Origin: Streptomyces canus
GTDB taxonomy: Bacteria; Actinomycetota; Actinomycetes; Streptomycetales; Streptomycetaceae
DNA: 64,000 nt
Direction of reading: 5' to 3'
Assembly (NCBI RefSeq): GCF_001514145.1
Contig: NZ_KQ948663.1
Coordinates: 164,438 to 228,437, forward strand
In this document: piece after piece, positions 34,578 to 43,032 of the stretch
Layout: each line of letters begins with the position of its first letter
How positions within the stretch are numbered: position 1 is the stretch's first letter
Translations under genes and position numbers: made by a program
Notes under the pieces: model-generated
The model's input: only the letters and a program-made list of their open reading frames with translations
What the model was told of the DNA's origin: nothing
Database searches by the model: none

Positions 34578-34694
34578 CAGGGCCAAGCCTACGAGGGGCT
34601 GGTGCCGAGCATGCCTCAACAGTGCCGATCCGTACGTGTCTGACGGGTGCTGCTTCGAAGGTCGCCTGTGAACCCCGATCGGGGCAACGGGAAG

Positions 34695-35720
34695 TTATCG
34701 AGACACCGTTGTGAGGTTTGCGGGGTGGAGCTGGCCGGTCATATTCGGGCTCAGGGCGCTGGCCGTACGTGGGGAATAACGGCCATTGCTGCGGCTCCAG
34801 TCGTAGCTGCCGCGTATCCATGTGAGCAAGGCGGCCGCATAACGTTGGACCTTCTCGGACTCCGAACTCGTGAGCCCGAGCCGGGCGCAGAACCGGGGGA
34901 CCAGTTTCATCTGCTCAAAGAGCTGACTGACTGTCTTCTGGACGAGGATGATGGCCATTCTGATAGCTTCCGACCGGGAGCAATTGCGTTGCCGCATGAG
35001 GCAGTTCACCAGGTTGGGATCGCCTCGTGCGTCGTCGTTCTCGAGGGACATCACCTCGTTGATGAGTTTGACGGCATCGACAGCTGCTCGTCGCATCGAC
35101 TCCAGATGACTACTGTGCCAAATGATCTGTGGAATCTCGAAGTGCCCCACCCTTTCGGCCAGGTCGAGCGAGGGAATCAGTCCCAAGGTGCGGTGCCCGA
35201 CCCTCATCCTGGTGGCAAAGTCGTCAGGGATCCATGTGCGACGATCGACTTCCTCGGTGAGGTTTCCTGTCAGGTAATCCATCCAATTGTGAGCGGCCCG
35301 TTGCTGCCATTCCTCGGACATCCCCATCCTGGCTCGACGCCAGATGTCCGCGAAGGCGCTCACCAAAGGCGCATCGTGGTTGGTTTCCCGCTGCGAGGGG
35401 TGGGCGATGAGCGTGATGAGCTGCTGGCACACGTCGACGGCTGCTTCGGCTTTGCACCCTTCGGGCACATCAAACAGATCATCGAAAAGGAAGAACCAGC
35501 CCATAGTGTCAAAGGCCAGGTCGAGGTCATCACCCTCGGTGTCCGGGTAGCTGTAGGCGGCCAAGTCCGCTACCGCCGAGAATATGTAGCGATGAGCGGC
35601 CCTGTGTCCCAACACTAGTTTCTGCTGACGCATCCACTCCAGATTGCGTTCCCTGGCGGCTGCCAAACCGGCGTTCAGCCGGGGAGGAATAGGCAATTTG
35701 ATGGTTATGTTCTGGGGCAT
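34695..35720 (-). CDS. Class I terpene synthase (cyclase)
   Basis: 341 residues, the usual size of bacterial sesquiterpene or diterpene cyclases. It has the metal-binding DDLFD (80-84) and a second site NEVMSLEND (221-229) in which the last position is Asp, not the usual Glu. It also has candidate diphosphate-sensor arginines at 173/177 and the pair RY near the C terminus (SRSNGRY). It would ionise a prenyl diphosphate and cyclise it; the product cannot be predicted. GGGAGAG lies before the ATG at 35720. No prenyltransferase, P450 or methyltransferase is adjacent. Base composition is visibly lower in GC than that of its neighbours, suggesting acquisition. Confidence 0.9.
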   Translation of the reverse strand: MPQNITIKLPIPPRLNAGLAAARERNLEWMRQQKLVLGHRAAHRYIFSAVADLAAYSYPDTEGDDLDLAFDTMGWFFLFDDLFDVPEGCKAEAAVDVCQQLITLIAHPSQRETNHDAPLVSAFADIWRRARMGMSEEWQQRAAHNWMDYLTGNLTEEVDRRTWIPDDFATRMRVGHRTLGLIPSLDLAERVGHFEIPQIIWHSSHLESMRRAAVDAVKLINEVMSLENDDARGDPNLVNCLMRQRNCSRSEAIRMAIILVQKTVSQLFEQMKLVPRFCARLGLTSSESEKVQRYAAALLTWIRGSYDWSRSNGRYSPRTASALSPNMTGQLHPANLTTVSR

Positions 35721-37020
35721 TATTCTCTCCCAGTTTCTGCCTCGGCATGCTTATCGGCACAGACGATGGGGTGGTCGTCGATGCCTGGTGCCTACGGGCG
35801 TCGCTGCCTGAGGGTTCTTGTCCAGAGACCAACCGAATTGATGGAGCCGGCGAGCCGGACGAGGCGAAGCACCTTGGGCGAGTCAAGTAGGGGACCCCGC
35901 GACCTCCGGCGCCCTCAGGGGGGCCGCCACGGTCCTGAGGGCCCCTCCTCCCGGTCAATCTCGCTGCTGGATTGACGATGGTCGGCAGATGGCGCCTCTG
36001 CTCGGGCGGACCCGGGCGTGAGCCCACCGTGGTCCTGGCCGGGATCGGCCACCGGGCGGACCCGCCGGCCAGGGGTACGCGCACCACCCGAGGCGTGTGC
36101 TCGATCGAGGGGGCGGACCGAGGTGACTGGGCACGAGCAGAGCCTTTCATGACGCCCTCCGGGTAGCGGAGTCGAAGTTCATGAACTATGCGTGGTGCTC
36201 CAGACGCTGCGATTTCGGCGTCGCTCACTCGTGCATGACCCGGGCCCGCCGGCCGAATTGGTCGAGCGGGGCCCCGTCGACCGCATGCCGGGCAGTTCGC
36301 TGGCGTGACCTTCGAGGCGACCGCGCGACGGCGCAGACGGTCCGTGGCCACCACCCCCACGACAGCGTTGTCGCAGGCGAGGTCGTGGATCATCCCTACC
36401 TTCCAGTGCCGCCGTGGGTTTCGTCAACGGTGCGGGGCGAGTTGGCGCTGGTGTGAGGCACCGTGGGGGGCCGCTGCGCGGGGCGGTTCGGGTGGCAGTC
36501 GGTTCGCTGTTCTCGGTGACATTCCGGACAGCCCGGTCGGCAGGAAGGGGGCCGATGCCCCGAGTTGATTCGCACTAGCGTACGGCCGTGTCGACCGCAT
36601 CGGTGCGTTGCGCGGAGCACGTGCCCGAGCCGCACCGCCGGCCATCGCAGGCATCCGGCCACCCTCCTCACGGGCCGGGGTGCGACACCGCTCATGCCGG
36701 CAATTCACCTGACAGCCCACCACTTCGCACCATGCGACGATTTCCGGCCGTGGGAAAGGGGGCGCAGCCCCGGCGCACGGAGCGGATCCCCTGGCCGCCG
36801 GATGCACGGCCGCGCATTCCGGCCTGTCGGTGCGCCGCGGGTACCACCGTCGTTTGCGGCAGTTGGGAAGCAAGTTCGTCCGGGGGCGGGCCGTCCGGCT
36901 CGGGGCGTCCAGGACGGGACAACGGTTCGGGGCGAGGGTGGGACGGCGGGGCGCGTCCCATCGTCGTCAAGGGTAAAAAATCGCTGGGGCGGATTTCGTG
37001 CGGTTGGCAGGATGCGGCTC
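35721..37020. other. 1.3-kb stretch without a supportable gene
   Basis: Open frames here (for example a minus-strand frame over 35530-36393) are rich in Arg/Pro/Gly, lack ribosome sites and show no family motif. I see no transposase remnant with clear motifs and no tRNA. The stretch includes an inverted repeat at 35911-35942. The acetyltransferase promoter is expected near 36960-37010. Confidence 0.55.
35911..35942. repeat. Inverted repeat in the gene-free stretch
   Basis: GCCCTCAGG (35911-35919) and CCTGAGGGC (35934-35942) are perfect 9-bp arms with a 14-nt loop. It lies upstream of the terpene synthase gene. It could be a terminator of a lost upstream gene or a remnant of mobile DNA; neither is shown. 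Confidence 0.5.
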
Positions 37021-37602
37021 ATGCCGTTCCTCACCCACTCGGTCCTCGCACCGGGCACCCTCTCCAGCACCGCCCAACCCACCCTCCCCACCGGCGACGG
37101 CCTGCTCCTGCGCCCCTGGCTGGCCGAGGACGCGCCCGCGGTCCACGCCGTGTTCCAGGACCCGGTGATGCGGCAGTGGCACGCCCGTGCCGCCGACTCC
37201 GTGGACGAGGTCGGCGGCTGGATCGAGGAGTGGCGGGAGGCCTGGGCCCAGGAGAAGACCGCTCAGTGGGCCGTGGTGGACGCGGACACCGAGCTGCTGC
37301 TCGGCCGGGTGGCGCTGCGAGAGATCAATCTCCACGACGGGCAGGCCGAGATGGCGTACTGGACGACCGCGGAGGCGCGTGGGCGGGGTGTGGCGGCGCG
37401 TGCCACGGTCGTCCTGTCTCGCTGGGCCCTCGACGACATCGGGTTCCACCGTCTCGAGCTCCTGCACGCCGTCCGTAATGAGGCCTCGTGTCGCGTCGCG
37501 ACCAAGACGGGCTTCGTTCTGGAAGGGACCAAGCGCAGTGCGGTTCTGCATCCGGACGGTTGGCATGACATGCATCTGCATGCGCGTGTCCGGGGGGACT
37601 GA
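37021..37602 (+). CDS. GNAT-family N-acetyltransferase
   Basis: 193 residues of the RimJ/RimL-like branch. It begins LRPWLAEDAPAVHAVFQDPVMRQW and has the acetyl-CoA loop region MAYWTTAEARGRGVAARATVVLSRWALDDIGFHRLELLHAVRNEASCRVATKTGFVLEGTKR. It would acetylate an amino group on a protein N terminus or small molecule. I chose the ATG at 37021; one at 37012 is in frame. It stands alone and converges on the permease gene with 51 bp between stops. Confidence 0.88.
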   Translation: MPFLTHSVLAPGTLSSTAQPTLPTGDGLLLRPWLAEDAPAVHAVFQDPVMRQWHARAADSVDEVGGWIEEWREAWAQEKTAQWAVVDADTELLLGRVALREINLHDGQAEMAYWTTAEARGRGVAARATVVLSRWALDDIGFHRLELLHAVRNEASCRVATKTGFVLEGTKRSAVLHPDGWHDMHLHARVRGD

Positions 37603-37653
37603 GAGGGTGTGCCGAGGGGGACCAATGAAGGTCCACCAAGGGGGTGAGGCCTC

Positions 37654-39204
37654 CTATCCCCTCGGCGTGCGCCCGCGAACCGCCCGCCATGCGACGCCCA
37701 CTGCCAGTGTCGCGGCCAGGAACAGCACCGTGAACCACTGGAAGTACCAGTGCCCGCCCGCCGGGTCGTACACCTCTGCCCGGGGCCAGGCCAGGTTGAC
37801 GGTCATCAGGAGGCCGTAGAGGAGGGCCAGGGCGTTGACCGGGATGCCCCAGCGGCCCAGGGAGAACAGACGGGCGCCCGTCTCGTCCGTGCCCTCCGAC
37901 GTGAATTCCCCTCGCACGCGCCGGATCAGCAGCGGGCCCGTGACCATCGCGTACGCCAGGTAGAGCATCACGATGCAGGTGGTGCCGATCGCCAGGAACG
38001 CCTCGGGGGAAGCGAAGTTGAGCAGGAGCAGCGCGGCGGCCAGGATGCCGACGACCAGAGCGGGGACGGTGGGCATGCCCGTGCGGGGGTTCACCCGCGC
38101 GAGGCGGCCCGCGAACGGCAGTTGGCCGTCGCGGGCCATGGAGAAGAGCATGCGGCAGGCCGCTGTCTGGATGGCGAGGGTGGCCACCGCGATCGCGACC
38201 ACCACGTCGGCCAGCAGGGCCTTGCCGACACCGTCGCCCAGGCTGCTCGTGAGGACGTAGCTGAGGCCGTCGACCGACAGGTGCCCGTCGGTGAGGCTGG
38301 GGGCCGCAAGGAGGCCGCCCAGGACGAGCAGGCCGCCGAGCACGCCGGCCGCGCCGAGCGCTGTGAGGATCGTGCGGGGCGCGGTGCGGCGCGGGGCATG
38401 TGTCTCCTCGCTCATCTCGCCCGCGCTGTCGAAGCCGATCATCACGTACGCCGCCGCGAACGAGCCCACCAGCAGTGCCCCGAACAGGCCGCTCTGCGCG
38501 GCGCCCGTGGTGTGGAAGGTGATGCTCGGCGTGCGCTCGGAGTGGGTCAGCAGGAGCACGATGATCAGGACCGCACCGATGATCTCGGCGGTGACGCCGA
38601 CCCGGTTGATCAGGGACATCACACGGTTGTCGAGAATGTTCACGACGGTCGTCAGGACCAGCAGGATCACGCCGAGGAGCGCCGCGTTGGCCGCCCCGTC
38701 CGCCGAGGTCGGCGCCGGGTCGGTGCCGACCAGCTGGAAGCCGGACCAGATCGCCGGGAGCACCATCTGCAGGGCGAGTGCCGCCGCTGCGACCACGACG
38801 ACCTGCCCGATCACCATGATCCAGCCGGCGAACCAGCCGAAGGCCGGGGTGGAGAGGCGGGACGACCACTGGTAGATCGCGCCGGACAGCGGGTAGCGCG
38901 CCGCCAGTTCCGCGAAACAGGCCGCCACCAGCAGCTGCCCGACCAGCACCACCGGCCAGGCCCAGAAGAAGACGGGGCCGCCGAACGCGTACCCGAAGGC
39001 GAAGAACTGGAAGACGGTCGTCAGGACCGAGATGAAGGAGAACCCGGCCGCGAAGGACGCGTACCGGCCCAGGCTCCGGTGCAGTTCCTGGTGGTAGCCG
39101 AAATCGGTGAGGGAGCGGTCGTCGGGGGCGGGGGAGTGCGGGGGATCGGGACGGACGTCGGAGGGGCTGGCTGTCGTCACGGCGGCACCTGCCTTCGGCG
39201 GCAT
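37654..39204 (-). CDS. APC-superfamily amino acid/amine permease
   Basis: 516 residues with about 12 membrane helices. Family features are the first-helix GFSFISVLTTVFQFFAFGYAFGG, then AARYPLSGAIYQWSSRL and GFDSAGEMSEET. Such carriers import amino acids, amines or related nitrogen compounds with protons. A palindrome matching that of the carboxylase/DUF1989 operon lies 36 bp upstream, so the substrate may be the nitrogen source used by that operon (guanidine, urea or a precursor); this is inference. The ATG at 39204 has a weak ribosome site, and a GTG at 39180 with AGGCAGG upstream is an alternative. Confidence 0.9.
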   Translation of the reverse strand: MPPKAGAAVTTASPSDVRPDPPHSPAPDDRSLTDFGYHQELHRSLGRYASFAAGFSFISVLTTVFQFFAFGYAFGGPVFFWAWPVVLVGQLLVAACFAELAARYPLSGAIYQWSSRLSTPAFGWFAGWIMVIGQVVVVAAAALALQMVLPAIWSGFQLVGTDPAPTSADGAANAALLGVILLVLTTVVNILDNRVMSLINRVGVTAEIIGAVLIIVLLLTHSERTPSITFHTTGAAQSGLFGALLVGSFAAAYVMIGFDSAGEMSEETHAPRRTAPRTILTALGAAGVLGGLLVLGGLLAAPSLTDGHLSVDGLSYVLTSSLGDGVGKALLADVVVAIAVATLAIQTAACRMLFSMARDGQLPFAGRLARVNPRTGMPTVPALVVGILAAALLLLNFASPEAFLAIGTTCIVMLYLAYAMVTGPLLIRRVRGEFTSEGTDETGARLFSLGRWGIPVNALALLYGLLMTVNLAWPRAEVYDPAGGHWYFQWFTVLFLAATLAVGVAWRAVRGRTPRG

Positions 39205-39239
39205 GAGGGCGGAGAGCGGAACAGCGGTGCGGGAGCTGA

Positions 39240-39261
39240 ATTCCTGTCGGGTGACAGAAAT
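39240..39261. promoter_or_regulatory. Operator upstream of the APC permease, matching that of the carboxylase operon
   Basis: ATTCCTGTC (39240-39248), four bases, then GACAGAAAT (39253-39261). It differs from the site at 27697-27718 by one base in the left arm plus the 4-bp spacer. It lies 36 bp upstream of the permease start, so the same regulator probably controls both units. Confidence 0.65.
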
Positions 39262-39363
39262 TAAGGAGGCGCTGTTTCGGGTGCGTGACGCAGGCGTGTC
39301 GAAGCAGGTCCCAAGTCCTCACGTCCCTTGCGCGGGCCCTCTATACGCGATACATCGTGTCTA

Positions 39364-39392
39364 TTGACTGCCCTTGCGAGTCGCGATATGTT
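39364..39392 (+). promoter_or_regulatory. Probable housekeeping promoter of the PadR gene
   Basis: TTGACT (39364-39369) and TATGTT (39387-39392) are separated by 17 bp, close to the sigma-70-type consensus and unusually good for this GC-rich window. CGATACATCG just upstream and CGATATGTTCG over the -10 box could be operator sites for the PadR protein itself. Confidence 0.6.
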
Positions 39393-39437
39393 CGCTCACG
39401 GATATTCGGGTACGAGGTTCGGATGTGAGGTGGAGTC

Positions 39438-40028
39438 ATGGGGCGTCGCAAGCTCCGCAACCCCCTGGCGCTCGCCGTGCTGGCGACGCTGTGGCAGAAG
39501 CCGATGCATCCCTACGAGATCGCCCAGACGCTGCGCCGGCAGGGCAAGGACGCCAGCACGAAGATCAACTACGGCTCGCTCTACACCGTCGTCCAGAGCC
39601 TCGAGAAACACGGCTTCGTCGAGGTCACTGACGTGGAGCGGCAGGGCAACCGGCCCGAGCGGACCGTCTACGGCATCACCGCGTCCGGGCGCCAGGAGAC
39701 GACCGAGTGGATGTCGGACCTGATCGCCTTCCCGGCCAAGGAGTACCCGATCTTCGAGACCGCGCTCTCGCTGCTCGGCGTGCTGCACCCCGACGAGGTG
39801 GTGCCGCTGCTGAAGGAACGGCTCGACGCCCTGGAGGTGCAGATCGCGAGCGGCCGAGGCGCTCTGGAGAAGCTGTACGAGACGCTGCCCCGGCTCTTCC
39901 TCGTGGAGAACGAGTACCAGCTCCACATGGTCGAGGCGGAGGCGGCGTGGGTCCGCGGCTTCCTCGACGAACTCAGAAAGGGCACGCTGCCCGGCATCGA
40001 GGAGTGGAAGGCGTTCCACGCACCATGA
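39438..40028 (+). CDS. PadR-family transcriptional regulator
   Basis: 196 residues. The PadR winged helix (NPLALAVLATLWQKPMHPYEIAQTLRRQ...INYGSLYTVVQSLEKHGFVEVTDVERQGNRPERTVYGITASGR) is followed by a helical dimerisation domain of the Vir type. GAGGTGGAG precedes the ATG. The downstream ABC-2 exporter genes lie on the same strand 187 bp away, a common pairing in which the PadR protein represses the exporter until a drug-like ligand binds. Confidence 0.9.
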   Translation: MGRRKLRNPLALAVLATLWQKPMHPYEIAQTLRRQGKDASTKINYGSLYTVVQSLEKHGFVEVTDVERQGNRPERTVYGITASGRQETTEWMSDLIAFPAKEYPIFETALSLLGVLHPDEVVPLLKERLDALEVQIASGRGALEKLYETLPRLFLVENEYQLHMVEAEAAWVRGFLDELRKGTLPGIEEWKAFHAP

Positions 40029-40040
40029 CCTGACGAGAAC

Positions 40041-40079
40041 AGGCCCCGGCACGGCTGTTGCAGCAGCCCGCCGGGGCCT
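40041..40079 (+). terminator. Terminator after the PadR gene
   Basis: AGGCCCCGGC (40041-40050) and GCCGGGGCCT (40070-40079) are perfect 10-bp arms. The hairpin stands 13 bp after the stop codon, so the ABC genes probably have their own promoter. Confidence 0.65.
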
Positions 40080-40214
40080 CGAACCCCGAACTGAATCCGC
40101 CCTGAGGCACATCCAGGCGATCGAGGTGCGGCATGCCCAGGATAGCCCGGTGCTCCTCACGCGGATCAGTTGTCATCCCTTCACCGGATCCGCTCACCCA
40201 GGAGGACACCTGCC

Positions 40215-41204
40215 ATGAACACCCGTGCGCCCGCGATCGAGGCGCGTCAACTGATCAAGACCTACGGCGGTGAGGTCACCGCCCTCGACGGCATCGACGT
40301 GGTCGTCGAGCGGGGCAGCGTCTTCGGCCTGCTCGGCCCGAACGGCGCCGGCAAGTCCACCACCGTCAAGATCCTCACCACCCTGGCCCGCCCCGACTCC
40401 GGCTCGGCCACCGTCGCGGGCCACGACGTGCTGCGCCACCCGGACCGGGTCCGCCGGGCCATCGGCGTGGTCGCCCAGGGCTCCGGCGCCGACCCGGTCG
40501 CCACCGGCCACGAGAACCTCCGGCTCCAGGGCAGGCTTTACGGCCTGCGGGGCGCCGCGCTCGAACGCCGGGTGGAGGAGCTCCTCGACCGTTTCACGCT
40601 CACCGACGCCGCCCGGCGCCCGGTCAAGGGCTACTCCGGTGGCATGCGACGCCGGCTCGACGTCGCCCTGGGTCTGGTGCACCGCCCCGAGGTGCTCTTC
40701 CTCGACGAGCCGACCACCGGACTCGACCCCGAGGCCCGCAGCGCGATGTGGGACGAGATCGGCCGGCTCGCCGGTGAGGAGGGGCTGACGATCCTGCTCA
40801 CCACGCACTACCTCGAAGAGGCGGACCGGCTCGCCGAGCGCGTCGCGGTCGTCGACCGGGGCCGGATCGTCGTCGAGGGCACTCCGGATGCGCTGAAGGG
40901 CGAACTGCGCGGTGACGCGGTGCACTTGGAGCTGAGCGAGCCGCTCGGCGACGCGGGCCGCACCCTGCTGACCGGCGCCCTGCGCGGGGTGCCGGGCGTG
41001 CACGAGGTGCTGGCCGACGGGCACCGCGTCAGCGTCCGCGCCGACGACGGGGCCGCCGCGGTACCCGCCCTGCTCGCCGCCCTGGAGCGGGCCGGGGTCA
41101 GGGTCGCCACCGCGACCGTCGCGCGTCCCTCACTCGACGACGTCTATCTGCGCTACGCGGGCCGCCGTTACTCGCAGGCCGAAGACCTGGTGGGTGCCCG
41201 ATGA
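40215..41204 (+). CDS. ABC transporter ATP-binding subunit, DrrA-like
   Basis: 329 residues. Walker A GPNGAGKST, signature YSGGMRRRLD, Walker B VLFLDEPTTGLD and the switch histidine (TTHYLEEADRL) are all intact. The C-terminal extension (VHLELSEPLGDAG... to PSLDDVYLRYAGRRY) is that of daunorubicin-resistance type exporters. AGGAGG lies 9 bp before the ATG at 40215. It overlaps the permease gene by 4 nt. The pair would pump out a hydrophobic drug-like compound; the substrate is unknown. Confidence 0.94.
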   Translation: MNTRAPAIEARQLIKTYGGEVTALDGIDVVVERGSVFGLLGPNGAGKSTTVKILTTLARPDSGSATVAGHDVLRHPDRVRRAIGVVAQGSGADPVATGHENLRLQGRLYGLRGAALERRVEELLDRFTLTDAARRPVKGYSGGMRRRLDVALGLVHRPEVLFLDEPTTGLDPEARSAMWDEIGRLAGEEGLTILLTTHYLEEADRLAERVAVVDRGRIVVEGTPDALKGELRGDAVHLELSEPLGDAGRTLLTGALRGVPGVHEVLADGHRVSVRADDGAAAVPALLAALERAGVRVATATVARPSLDDVYLRYAGRRYSQAEDLVGAR

Positions 41205-41977
41205 GCATGGCCGTCTCCCAGACCTGGTACATGACGCAGCGTCAACTCATGGTGTTCGTACGGCAGCCCGCGTACGCGATCATCACCCTGGTCCAGCCGG
41301 TGATCTGGCTGTTCCTGTTCGGCAGCCTCTTCAGGAAGGTCGTCGAGCTCGGCGGTTTCGGCACCACGTCCTACCTGGACTATCTGGTCCCCGGTGTGGT
41401 GGTGATGAGCGCGCTCGGCTCCAACATGTGGGCAGGGATGACCACCCTGGACGAGATCCAGCGCGGCACCCTCAACCGCTTCCTGACCACTCCGGTCAGC
41501 CGGGCCGCGCTGATGAACGGCAACGTCGTCAACAACGGCCTGGTCACCGCCTTCCAGTCGGTGGTCATCGTGCTGCTCGGGCTGCTGGGCGGCGCCGACT
41601 ACCCGGGCGGAATCGCCGGGATCGCCGTCCTGGTCCTCGCCTCGGTCCTGCTGGGCACCGTCTTCGGGGCGCTGTCCAACGCGCTCGGCATGCTGGTGCG
41701 GGAACGGGAGTCGATCATCGGGATCAACACCTTCCTGCTGCTCCCGCTCACCTTCCTGTCCAGCGCCTTCATGGCGCCCTCGCAGATGCCCTCCTGGATG
41801 CGGCACATCGCTGACTTCAACCCGTTGAACTGGGCGATGGTGGCGGGACGTTCGGCCCTGTCCGCGGACCCGGACTGGGGCGTGGTGCTGGGCCGCGGGG
41901 GAGCGCTGCTCGGGCTGGCGGTCGTGGCGGTGTGGCTGTCGATCCGCACGTTCCGGTCGTACCAGCGGTCGGTGTGA
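41201..41977 (+). CDS. ABC-2 type exporter permease, DrrB-like
   Basis: 258 residues with six membrane helices and the ABC-2 signature region NTFLLLPLTFLSSAFMAPSQMPSWMRHIADFNPLNWAM. The ATG overlaps the ATPase stop (ATGA), so the half-transporter partners are co-translated. It is followed by a strong bidirectional terminator. Confidence 0.94.
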   Translation: MSMAVSQTWYMTQRQLMVFVRQPAYAIITLVQPVIWLFLFGSLFRKVVELGGFGTTSYLDYLVPGVVVMSALGSNMWAGMTTLDEIQRGTLNRFLTTPVSRAALMNGNVVNNGLVTAFQSVVIVLLGLLGGADYPGGIAGIAVLVLASVLLGTVFGALSNALGMLVRERESIIGINTFLLLPLTFLSSAFMAPSQMPSWMRHIADFNPLNWAMVAGRSALSADPDWGVVLGRGGALLGLAVVAVWLSIRTFRSYQRSV

Positions 41978-41981
41978 ACGC

Positions 41982-42021
41982 GTGAAAGGGGCGGCACCTT
42001 CGAAGGTGCCGCCCCTTTCAC
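41982..42021. terminator. Perfect bidirectional terminator
   Basis: Perfect 19-bp arms (41982-42000 and 42003-42021; core GGGGCGGCACCTT) flank a CG centre, with AAAGGGG/CCCCTTT near the outside. It separates the ABC permease from the convergent siderophore-interacting protein gene. Confidence 0.9.
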
Positions 42022-42093
42022 GGCCGAGCCCGAGCGGCCGTATGCCCAAGCGGGACTGCGCCGAAGCGGCCGTAAGCCGAAGCAGCCGTACGA

Positions 42094-42939
42094 CTAAGCG
42101 GCCGGCGCCGCCCCCTCCTGCTCCGCCTCGATGCGCGCGTTCCAGTCCCGCTTGGAGGCCTGCCAGCCGTCCTCGTTGTGGCCCAGGCGCCAGTAGCCGG
42201 AGATCGACAGGTCCTCGCGCGGGACGCCGCGCTCGACGCGGAGCAGATGGCGCAGCTGCTTCACGAAGTGCGCCTCGCCGTGCACGAACGCGCACAGCCG
42301 CCCCTCGGGGAACTCCAGCGCGCGCACGGCCTCGACCAGCGACTCCCCGACCGGGCGGGAGCCGCGGTGCAGCCACACGACCTCCACGTCGGAGTCGATC
42401 TTCTGCTCCTCCTCGGGCCCGGAGACCTCGATGAAGGCGTGCGCCCGGGCGCCGTCGGGCAGCGACTCCAGGGAACGGGCGATCGCGGGCAGCGCGCTCT
42501 CGTCACCGACGAGGAGATGCCAGTCGGCGTCCGCGTCGGGGGCGTAGGCGCCACCCGGGCCCATGAAGCGCACGGTCTCGCCGGGCTGGACGCGCACCGC
42601 CCAGGGGCCGGCGAGGCCCTCGTCGCCGTGGATCACGAAGTCCAGGGTGAGCTCGCGGTGTTCGGCGTCCCAGTGGCGCACGGTGTAGGTGCGGGTCACG
42701 GGCCACTGCTCGCGCGGGAACTCCTCGCGGATCCGCTGCATGTCGAAGGGCTCGGGATAGGTCGCGCCCTCGGCCGGAAAAAGGATCTTGACGTAGTGGT
42801 CGGTGCAGGTCTCCGCCGTGAACTCGGCGAGTCCGTCGCCGCCGAGCACCACGCGCTGCATGTGCGGGGTGAGGCGTTCGGTGCGAATGACCTGCGCGGA
42901 GTGAGGTTTCCGCGGCTTGCGTCCCGGTCCTTCTGCCAT
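42094..42939 (-). CDS. Siderophore-interacting protein (FAD ferric-siderophore reductase)
   Basis: 281 residues of the ViuB/SIP family. The N-terminal beta barrel binds FAD through TRTYTVRHWD, and the C-terminal domain binds the reductant (HLLVGDESALPAIARSLESLP, AFVHGEAHFVKQLRHLL, GYWRLGHNEDGW). It reduces Fe3+ in imported siderophores to release iron in the cytoplasm. A DmdR/IdeR-type iron box directly upstream shows iron-dependent repression. It stands alone between a terminator and an exonuclease gene. Confidence 0.94.
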   Translation of the reverse strand: MAEGPGRKPRKPHSAQVIRTERLTPHMQRVVLGGDGLAEFTAETCTDHYVKILFPAEGATYPEPFDMQRIREEFPREQWPVTRTYTVRHWDAEHRELTLDFVIHGDEGLAGPWAVRVQPGETVRFMGPGGAYAPDADADWHLLVGDESALPAIARSLESLPDGARAHAFIEVSGPEEEQKIDSDVEVVWLHRGSRPVGESLVEAVRALEFPEGRLCAFVHGEAHFVKQLRHLLRVERGVPREDLSISGYWRLGHNEDGWQASKRDWNARIEAEQEGAAPAA

Positions 42940-42961
42940 GGCGGCCTCCCAGTTCCCTCTG

Positions 42962-42977
42962 CTTAGGCTTACCTAAG
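42962..42977 (-). promoter_or_regulatory. Iron box (DmdR1/IdeR-type operator)
   Basis: CTTAGG-n4-CCTAAG, read on the minus strand as CTTAGGTAAGCCTAAG, matches the core of actinobacterial iron boxes. It lies 23 bp upstream of the siderophore-interacting protein start, so iron-loaded DmdR1 should block transcription. Confidence 0.8.
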
Positions 42978-43032
42978 TTAGCATCAACCCCCCTGGTGAT
43001 GGCATGCCACTCATGGAAAGCGCGGGCAATAT

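Noticed and set aside
35530..36393. A 287-residue minus-strand reading frame in the gene-free stretch
   Set aside because: No ribosome site, no recognisable motif, Arg/Pro/Gly-rich composition typical of shadow frames, and it overlaps the 5' end of the terpene synthase.
36565..37020. N-terminal extension of the acetyltransferase
   Set aside because: The extension has random composition; the family begins at the MPFLTHSVLAPG segment near 37021.
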